64,000 nt of DNA from Streptomyces tanashiensis. GTDB lineage: Bacteria > Actinomycetota > Actinomycetes > Streptomycetales > Streptomycetaceae. This document shows positions 58,089 to 64,000 of the stretch, one piece after another. Below the pieces are notes generated by a model. That model was not told the origin of the DNA. It did not search any database and saw only the letters and a program-made list of their open reading frames with translations. Within the stretch, counting starts at the first letter, position 1; each line of letters opens with the position of its first letter. A program made the position numbers and the translations under genes. Where the stretch lies: assembly GCF_014648895.1 (NCBI RefSeq), contig NZ_BMRZ01000011.1, forward strand, positions 62,001 through 126,000, in the 5' to 3' direction.

Positions 58089-59279
58089 ATGCAGCAGCAC
58101 CGCATCATCGTCCTCGGGGCCGGCTACACCGGAGCCATCGTCGCCGGACGCCTCGCCAAGCAGCTCCACCGCGAGGACGCCACGATCACCCTCGTCAACG
58201 CCGAGCCCGACTTCATCGAGCGGGTCCGGCTGCACCAGCTGGCCGTCGGCCAGGAGCTCACGCCCCGGCCGTTCGCCGAGATGTTCGCGGGCACCGGAGT
58301 CGAGCTGAAGCTCGCGGAGGTCACCTCCGTCGACGCCGAGCGCAGGACCGTCGCCGTGACGGCCGCGGGCGGTGCCGAGGAACTGGAGTACGACACGCTC
58401 GTCTACGCCCTCGGCAGCGGCTGGGACACCCGGGGCGTCCCCGGCACCGCCGAACACGCCCACGAGATCTCCAGCCGCCCCGGAGCGCTCCGGCTGCGCG
58501 ACCGGCTGGCCGGTCTGGAGGCCGGGCAGTCCGTGGTCGTCGTCGGCGGCGGCCTCACCGGCCTGGAGGCCGCGACCGAGATCGCCGAGGCCCGCCCCGA
58601 CCTCGACGTCGCCCTCGCCGCCCACGGCGGACTCGGCGACTGGCTCTCGCCGAAGGGCCGCCGGCACGTGCGGAAGGTCTTCGACGGCCTCGGCATCACG
58701 GCGCACGAGGACACCGCGGTGACCGCCGTCGAGGCGGACCGCGTGACCACGGGCGACGGCGGCGCCCTCCCGGCCGCGGTCACCGTGTGGACCACCGGCT
58801 TCGCGGTTCACCCGATCGCGCGGGCCACCACCCTGGAAGTCACCGACAGCGGCCGGATCGTGGTGGACGAGACGATGCGCTCGGTCTCGCACCCGGACGT
58901 GTACGCCGTCGGCGACGCGGCCCTGGCCATGGGCCCGGGCGACAAGCCGCTGCGGATGTCGTGCGCCTCGGGCACCCCCATGGCCTGGCAGGCGGCCGAC
59001 GCCATCGCGGCCCGCCTGACCGGCGGAAAGCTCCCGAAGACGCAGCCGCGCTACTTCAACCAGTGCATCTCGCTGGGCCGCAAGGAGGGACTGATCCAGT
59101 ACGTCACCGCCGACGACCGCGCCGTCCGCGCGGCCCTCACGGGCCGGTTCGCCGCCGGCTACAAGGAACTCGTCTGCAAGGGCGCGGCCTGGGGCGTCGC
59201 CAACCCGACGCTGGGCGTCCCGACCCGCCGCCGCCGCATCCTGCGCACCCCGGCCACCCCGGCCAGGGCCACGGCCTGA
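58089..59279 (+). CDS. NAD(P)/FAD-dependent oxidoreductase (NDH-2/FSP1-like)
   Basis: 396 residues. FAD-binding GAGYTG (10-15), second Rossmann VVVGGGLTGLEAA (155-167), ATG-like WTTGF and the C-terminal FAD motif DVYAVGDAA. The fold is that of single-subunit NADH:quinone oxidoreductases; the lack of a C-terminal membrane helix makes quinone reduction at the membrane uncertain. Regulated probably by the ECF41 factor encoded just upstream. GACAGGAG precedes ATG 58089. Confidence 0.9.
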   Translation: MQQHRIIVLGAGYTGAIVAGRLAKQLHREDATITLVNAEPDFIERVRLHQLAVGQELTPRPFAEMFAGTGVELKLAEVTSVDAERRTVAVTAAGGAEELEYDTLVYALGSGWDTRGVPGTAEHAHEISSRPGALRLRDRLAGLEAGQSVVVVGGGLTGLEAATEIAEARPDLDVALAAHGGLGDWLSPKGRRHVRKVFDGLGITAHEDTAVTAVEADRVTTGDGGALPAAVTVWTTGFAVHPIARATTLEVTDSGRIVVDETMRSVSHPDVYAVGDAALAMGPGDKPLRMSCASGTPMAWQAADAIAARLTGGKLPKTQPRYFNQCISLGRKEGLIQYVTADDRAVRAALTGRFAAGYKELVCKGAAWGVANPTLGVPTRRRRILRTPATPARATA

Positions 59280-59287
59280 CCCGCACG

Positions 59288-59345
59288 GCGAAGACCCCGA
59301 GGGCCTCCAGGGCACACCCTCTGGAAGCACCCCGGGGTCTTCGCC
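59288..59345 (+). terminator. Terminator of oxidoreductase gene
   Basis: GGCGAAGACCCC pairs with GGGGTCTTCGCC; the loop of about 34 bases holds a second small hairpin (CCAGGG... CCCTCTGG). Confidence 0.65.
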
Positions 59346-59384
59346 CTGCGGCCACTGCCCTTCACCGCTGTACCCCGGGACAAC

Positions 59385-59418
59385 GCAAGAGGCCCGGACT
59401 CTCGTCCGGGCCTCTTGC
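59385..59418 (-). terminator. Terminator of tRNA-Arg
   Basis: 14-bp stem GCAAGAGGCCCGGA and complement with a 6-base loop, just past the tRNA end on the minus strand. Confidence 0.85.
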
Positions 59419-59423
59419 CTGTG

Positions 59424-59496
59424 TGCACTCGGCAGGATTCGAACCTGCAACCTTCTGATCCGTAGTCAGATGCTCTATCCGTTAAGCTACGAGTGC
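59424..59496 (-). tRNA. tRNA-Arg (ACG anticodon)
   Basis: Reading the minus strand: acceptor GCACTCG/CGAGTGC, D arm TAGCTTAACGGATAGAGCA, anticodon loop CTACGGA giving ACG, T loop GTTCGAATC. CCA is not encoded. The A34 is the substrate of TadA, whose gene is at 34636-35118. It decodes CGU, CGC and CGA after conversion to inosine. Confidence 0.96.
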
Positions 59497-59757
59497 TTGT
59501 TTTTAGTTCTTGTCTCCGTTCTCCGGCCCTTTCGGCCCGCTGTCCCGGCGACAGGAAGAACATTACATGAGTCCCGCCGTCATGTGAAATCCATTCCCCT
59601 CACCCCTTGTGACCTGCGAAAACGTCGCGGCGAGGGGTGGGCGAGGGTCCACCGGCGGGCGGTGGCCAGGGGGCCGTGCGGGGCGGAAATCCGCAGAAAG
59701 AGACCGGGGTCACACCCCTCGCGGTGGGGGGGGTTGCCGCAGAGGTCCGGGAACGGC

Positions 59758-59788
59758 CGAAGCCCCGGCCGTGAGGGCCGGGGCTTCG
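59758..59788 (-). terminator. Terminator of tRNA-Ser(GCU)
   Basis: 13-bp stem CGAAGCCCCGGCC with loop GTGAG, eight bases past the tRNA on the minus strand. From 59497 to 59757 nothing else is recognisable. Confidence 0.85.
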
Positions 59789-59795
59789 GTAGGGG

Positions 59796-59886
59796 CGGAG
59801 GCGGAGGGATTTGAACCCTCGATGGGCTTTAAGACCCAAACCGCATTAGCAGTGCGGCGCCATAGACCGGACTAGGCGACGCCTCC
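59796..59886 (-). tRNA. tRNA-Ser (GCT anticodon)
   Basis: Minus strand: acceptor GGAGGCG/CGCCTCC, anticodon loop CTGCTAA giving GCT, long variable arm (GGTTTGGGTCTTAAAGCCCATC) and T loop GTTCAAATC. CCA is not encoded. It decodes AGC and AGU. Confidence 0.96.
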
Positions 59887-60136
59887 TCGCACCTCGCGCA
59901 TACGCGGGTGGTGCGTGCAGATGATGACACAGGCGAACCCGCTGTCACCAATCGATTCTCACCGTACTAGGCCTCCGGGGTTCAGGGCAAAGCCCTGCCG
60001 GGATCCGTCGTGCCGCACGGCACCGCCCCGCCCGGCGCACCCCGGTTGCGCAACGCCATGGCGCCCGGAGCGTTAGAGGGGGCGGGCGCGTCGTGTGCCC
60101 GCGCCCGCCGTACTCCCCGTGCTCCTGGAGATCCGA

Positions 60137-60568
60137 ATGCTGCGCAGTCTCGTCCTCGCGACCCTCGCCACCGCCGCCGCCGGGACCGCCGGCCTCGGCC
60201 CCCTGCCTCCGCTGAACCTGTTCCCCTCGCCCGAGCCCGACACGCTGACCGTGACCGTCGAGAAGAGCGGCTACCGGAACGCCGACGGCACCTTCCGGCT
60301 GACCTGTGACGACCGCCCCGAGGGCAACCACCCGGCCGCCGAGGACGCCTGCAGGCGCCTGGGGCAGCTGGCGGAGGAGGGCGGTGACCCGTTCCGGCCC
60401 GTCGCCCCGGACCAGATGTGCACCCAGGTGTACGGCGGACCCGCCCTCGCCCACGTCACCGGCACCTGGCAGGGCCACGAGGTCGACGCCCGTTTCTCCC
60501 GTGCCAACGGCTGCGAGATCGACCGCTGGGAGAATCTGGAGCCTTTGCTTCCCCTCGTCCGGGGGTGA
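60137..60568 (+). CDS. SSI-family subtilase-type protease inhibitor
   Basis: 143 residues, secreted. Signal segment MLRSLVLATLATAAAGTAGLG, then the SSI fold: TLTVTVEKSGYRNADGTFRLTCDD...HPAAEDACRRL, reactive-site strand APDQMCTQVYGGP, and HVTGTWQGHEVDARFSRANGCEIDRW. Four cysteines fit the two SSI disulfides. The P1 residue by alignment with C-P-M-V-Y is Gln, unlike the usual Met or Lys, so its target protease may differ. GGAG 7 bases before ATG 60137. Confidence 0.92.
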   Translation: MLRSLVLATLATAAAGTAGLGPLPPLNLFPSPEPDTLTVTVEKSGYRNADGTFRLTCDDRPEGNHPAAEDACRRLGQLAEEGGDPFRPVAPDQMCTQVYGGPALAHVTGTWQGHEVDARFSRANGCEIDRWENLEPLLPLVRG

Positions 60569-60682
60569 CGCCCGGAGGCTCCCTTAGACTCCCCTCAGTG
60601 ACAGGCTGCGGCCCGAGGGGCAAGATGGGGCCGGCCGGCCGATAGGCAAGCACGTGCAGTGCGTCAGGGAGGAAGCGTCGTC

Positions 60683-63600
60683 GTGAGCAGCAGGCCATCC
60701 CGAGGCGCTGCTCGCCTCGCAGCCATACTCGACGCCCTCCCCGACGGCCTCGTGCTCGTCAACTGCAACGGCACGGTCGTCAACGCCAACACCATCGCCC
60801 TCGGCATGTTCGAGACGCCCGGCACCGCGCTCGTCGGGCGCGGCCTGCTGGACCTCCTGCCCGGCTTCGACTCCCGCCTCATCCCCGGCTCCATGCGCCG
60901 CCCCGAGGGCACCGACGAGCGGGGCCGTACGAAGCCGGCACGGATGATCGCCCGCCGTACCGACGGCAGCGAGTTCGCCGTCGAGGTGACCAGCGCCAGC
61001 CTGGAGGACGGCCGCGAGGCCTACGACTCGTACGGCGGCTACACCGGCGACGAGCTGCTCATGCTCGTCGTGCGGGACCTCACCGGGACCCTCGACACCG
61101 AGGCCGAACTGGCCCGCTCGCAGCGGCAGACCGAGATGATCCTGCGCGCCGCGGCCGAGGGCGTCGTCGGCACCGACACGGACGGCCGGGTCGTCCTCGT
61201 GAACCCCGCCGCCGCGCAGATCCTCGGCTACCGCGCCGGTGAGCTCGGCGGCCAGGAGCTGCACCCGCTGATCCTCGCCAAGCGCTCCGACGGCGAGCCC
61301 TTCCCGTACGAGGAGTCACCGCTCGCCGACACCCTCAAGTCCGGCCGCAAGCACCGGGTCCGGGGGCAGGTCCTGTGGGCGAAGAAGGGCGACCGGGTGC
61401 CGGTCGACCTGACGACCGCTCCGGTACGGGACGGGGACCAGCTCGTCGGCGCGGTGATGACCTTCACCGACCGCAGGCCGTACGAGCAGCTCGTCGAGGA
61501 GCACGCCGCCGAGCTCGCCGACCGGGCCGAGCGGCACGCGGCGGAGCGCGAGGCGCAGGCGGAGAAGTACGCCTCCCTCGCCGCCCGCCACGAGCAGCTG
61601 ACCGCCGTCCTCGCCGAGTCCCTGCGCGGCCCCCTGGACGAGCTGCGCACCCAGCTGGGCACCCTCGCCGCCGACGACGCCGGGCAGCTGTGGCCCGAGG
61701 CCAACCAGGTCCTGCACCATCTGGCCGCCGGATACGCCCGGATGACGGCGCTCGTCGACAACGTCCTCGGCTACCAGCGGCTCGACGCCGGGACGGAGAA
61801 GCTCGACAAGGCCGTCGTGCTGCTCGACGGGGTCGTGGCCGGCGGCATCGACGGCGCCGTGGAGCTGATCGGGCCCGGCCGCGCCCAGTTCGCCGTGCAC
61901 GCCCCGCCGATCGAGGCCGAGGTGGACGCGGCCCGGCTGACGACCGCGCTCGCGCACCTCGTCGCGGACGTCGCCGGCGTCGACGCGACCGGCAAGAGCA
62001 AGGCCGACCGGACCCCGAGCGATTCCACGATCGTCGTCGCGGCCGCGCAGCGCGGTGACGTCGTCCGGATCGAGGTCCGCGGCCCGTACGCGGGCGGCGA
62101 CCCGGTCCACGGGCCCGTCGTGCGCGGGATCGTGGCGGCGCACGCCGGTGTCGTGCAGACGCACGAGGTGCCGGGGACGAGCGGCGGCGCGTACGTCCTG
62201 GAGGTGCCGCTCGGCGCGGGCCGGGGCACGGTTCCCGCGCCGGCGAGGAACGACGCGCCCTCGGGCGGGCGCGAGGCCCTCGCCCTGCCCGCCCAGGCCT
62301 CGGGTCCCGTACCGGCCTCCGGGCCTCTCCACACCTCCGGTCCCGTCCCCGCCTCCGTGTCGGGTCCCGTCCCTGCCTCCGGACCTGTTCACCCTTCGGG
62401 TCCCGTCCCGGCCTCGGTCTCCGGGCCCGTCCCCGTCTCCGGTCCCGGCGTCGACTCGCCGTCCGTCGCGGCTCCTGGCGGGATCCCCGGTGCCGGCACG
62501 TCCCCGGACGCGGCCGCCGAGACCTCCGGTGGCGGACGGCGGCGGGCCCGGCGCGGCTCCACCGACGCCTTCCTGGAGAGCGCGGTCGCGCCCGAGGGCG
62601 AGGCGCCGGGCGGTGCCGAGCCCAGTGGCCGGCGACGTGCCCGTACGGGAGAGCCGGCCGGGCCCGCCGAGCTGATCCCCGCCCAGCAGAACGCGGCCGT
62701 GGACTCCGCCGCGCCCGCCCCCGTGGAGCCCACCGGGCGCCGTCGGGGACGGCCCGCCGAGGGTTCCGTGGTGACCGCCGCCGAGGGCGCGCAGGGGCGT
62801 GCCGCGCTCGGTGCGGCCGTGCCGCCGCAGGGCGTCGCCGTCGAGCCGGCCGGGGTTCCCGCCCTGGCCCGCGCCCTGCCCGCCGTCGCCTCCGCTCCCG
62901 AGCAGGACCCGCAGGCCCCGGCGCAGCCGAGCGGCCGCCGCCGGCGCGCGCTGGCCGCCGCGCAGGAGCGGGCCGCCGCGGCCGAGGCCGGGCCCCGCAC
63001 CCCGTTCGCGCTGCCGCCCGCCGACGCCGACCGTGACGCCGAGACGTCTCTCCCGGCCGCCGCTCCCATGGCCGGCCCGCTGCCGCTCTCCGACGAGGGG
63101 CAGCACGAGGCCGTACGGGGCGTCCCGGGCGCCGACCACACGCCGCCGCAGCCCCACCCTCATGTGCCGTCGCAGGCCGAGGAGGCGACGGCGGTCGAGC
63201 CGACCGGGCGGCGCCGGGCCATTGCGGCTCCGCGGCCGGAGGAGGCGCCGCAGCCCGCGCCGCAGTCCCTGCCGCAGCCGCAGCCCGCGCCGGCGAACGG
63301 GACCGGCACCGGCTCCGTACCGCTGCCGCCCGAGCTGCCGATGCCGATGACCGTGTCGAAGGACTCGACCCAGGGGCGGGCGTTCAGCGTCCGCACCCTC
63401 GGGCAGGGCGTTCCCTTCGTCCCGCCGGCCCCGCCGGCCGCTCAGGCCGCCCCTGCCTCTCCCGCCGCGCCCTCCAACGGTTCGGGGCGGCGGCGCAGGC
63501 TCGCCACCCCGCCCGAGGTCGACCCGCCGGTCCCGGCCGCGCTCCCCGCACCGGCCCCGGCGGCCGAGGCGAGGCCGCACCCGCAGCCCACGGCGCCGGC

Positions 63601-64000
63601 GCCCTCGCCGCACGACACCCCGGCCGAGGGCCGCGCGTACGCCATAGGGGCGCCCGCCGAGGGCTCCGCCGAGGGACCCGAGCCGCTCGACGGACCCGGC
63701 GGCGCGGTCGAGGTCGCCAACCGGCCCGCCCCGCGTCCCGTCGACGACGAGCTGCCTCCGGAGCCCCTCGACAACCCGCGCCGGCTGCTGGTCTGGCCCG
63801 CGCCCGACGTCTCCACCCAGCAGGCGCTGAGCGACCGCGGCTACCGGCCGGTGATCGTGCACTCCCGCGAGGAGGTCGACGCCCAGATCGCCGCCTTCCC
63901 GGCCGCGCTCTTCGTCGACCCGCTGACCGGCCCCATCACCCGGACCGCGCTGCAGTCGCTGCGTCAGGCCGCCGTCGCCGCCGAGGTGCCGGTGCTGCTC
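60683..64000 (+). CDS. PAS-domain sensor with degenerate kinase core (C-terminus outside window)
   Basis: At least 1106 residues, continuing past the window. PAS1 about 10-130 (LDALPDGLVLVNCNGTVVNANTIALGMF), PAS2 about 150-270 (AAEGVVGTDTDGRVVLVNPAAAQILGYRAGEL), a coiled segment, then a HisKA-like helix in which the phosphoacceptor is replaced: AESLRGPL, Glu312 where His is expected. The ATPase-like part lacks the N-box Asn and the G1 DxGxG. A long Pro/Ala-rich region (about 530-1000) with SGPVPAS repeats and six GRRR motifs leads to a receiver-like domain (RRLLVWPAPDVSTQQALSDRGYRPVIVHSREEVDAQIAAFPAALFVDPLTGP). GTG 60683 has GGGAGGAAG upstream. Confidence 0.85.
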   Translation, partial: MSSRPSRGAARLAAILDALPDGLVLVNCNGTVVNANTIALGMFETPGTALVGRGLLDLLPGFDSRLIPGSMRRPEGTDERGRTKPARMIARRTDGSEFAVEVTSASLEDGREAYDSYGGYTGDELLMLVVRDLTGTLDTEAELARSQRQTEMILRAAAEGVVGTDTDGRVVLVNPAAAQILGYRAGELGGQELHPLILAKRSDGEPFPYEESPLADTLKSGRKHRVRGQVLWAKKGDRVPVDLTTAPVRDGDQLVGAVMTFTDRRPYEQLVEEHAAELADRAERHAAEREAQAEKYASLAARHEQLTAVLAESLRGPLDELRTQLGTLAADDAGQLWPEANQVLHHLAAGYARMTALVDNVLGYQRLDAGTEKLDKAVVLLDGVVAGGIDGAVELIGPGRAQFAVHAPPIEAEVDAARLTTALAHLVADVAGVDATGKSKADRTPSDSTIVVAAAQRGDVVRIEVRGPYAGGDPVHGPVVRGIVAAHAGVVQTHEVPGTSGGAYVLEVPLGAGRGTVPAPARNDAPSGGREALALPAQASGPVPASGPLHTSGPVPASVSGPVPASGPVHPSGPVPASVSGPVPVSGPGVDSPSVAAPGGIPGAGTSPDAAAETSGGGRRRARRGSTDAFLESAVAPEGEAPGGAEPSGRRRARTGEPAGPAELIPAQQNAAVDSAAPAPVEPTGRRRGRPAEGSVVTAAEGAQGRAALGAAVPPQGVAVEPAGVPALARALPAVASAPEQDPQAPAQPSGRRRRALAAAQERAAAAEAGPRTPFALPPADADRDAETSLPAAAPMAGPLPLSDEGQHEAVRGVPGADHTPPQPHPHVPSQAEEATAVEPTGRRRAIAAPRPEEAPQPAPQSLPQPQPAPANGTGTGSVPLPPELPMPMTVSKDSTQGRAFSVRTLGQGVPFVPPAPPAAQAAPASPAAPSNGSGRRRRLATPPEVDPPVPAALPAPAPAAEARPHPQPTAPAPSPHDTPAEGRAYAIGAPAEGSAEGPEPLDGPGGAVEVANRPAPRPVDDELPPEPLDNPRRLLVWPAPDVSTQQALSDRGYRPVIVHSREEVDAQIAAFPAALFVDPLTGPITRTALQSLRQAAVAAEVPVLL

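Overview
The window reads as the chromosomal core of a Streptomyces species. The evidence is very high GC with strong G/C bias at third codon positions, many GTG starts, leaderless promoters, tRNA genes mostly without encoded CCA, an SSI-type protease inhibitor, SigB-family sigma factors and a TTA (bldA) codon. From memory, the gene order purC, purD, dnaX, upp, tadA, sigF-like, sigN-like follows the S. coelicolor region numbered about SCO4071 down to SCO4034, which lies near oriC. A 14-bp parS-type palindrome at 53210-53223 agrees with that location.

Layout. 1-9.1 kb: tRNA-Gly genes, purC, a dimethylformamidase-like protein, a degenerate M48-like membrane protein, purD, dnaX, SRP RNA and tRNA-Ser. 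9.1-13.4 kb: two small secreted proteins and a MacB/FtsX-type ABC transporter with lower GC and one TTA codon, which looks acquired. 13.4-28.5 kb: accessory metabolic and regulatory genes (two MFS pumps, alpha/beta hydrolases, aldo/keto reductase, XRE, TetR and CsoR-type regulators, MarC, WrbA, prolyl aminopeptidase, HhH-GPD protein), many with readable operators. 28.5-36.2 kb: secreted M28 peptidase, HerA-like ATPase, LytR_C protein, upp followed by a tandem array of its own 3' end, tadA with its partner gene, tRNA-Ser, a small membrane protein and a Dabb protein. 36.2-39.2 kb: tandem SigB-family sigma factors and a lipoprotein. 39.2-47.3 kb: three regulator/transporter or regulator/enzyme modules (TetR-hydrolase, MarR-MFS, MFS-TetR) plus an SDR. 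47.4-54.4 kb: same-strand run with a GT83-type glycosyltransferase, a GT2-GtrA fusion, an OmpR/histidine-kinase pair, an amidohydrolase and an ABM-type monooxygenase. 54.5-57 kb: DUF2797, BRO-N and PH-domain proteins. 57-64 kb: an ECF41 sigma factor with a flavin oxidoreductase, tRNA-Arg, tRNA-Ser, an SSI-type inhibitor and the first 1106 codons of a PAS sensor whose kinase core has lost its histidine.

The strongest observations are three unrelated short tandem arrays at gene boundaries (24 bp x5 carrying the upp C-terminus and stop codon; 16 bp x6 over a tetR stop codon; 17 bp x8 before the DUF2797 gene), the parS-type site inside a coding end, the bldA-dependent mosaic ABC cassette, the pseudo-histidine-kinase with repeated GRRR motifs, and a series of regulator/operator pairs that can be read directly. 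No CRISPR array, prophage, insertion sequence or antibiotic cluster is visible.
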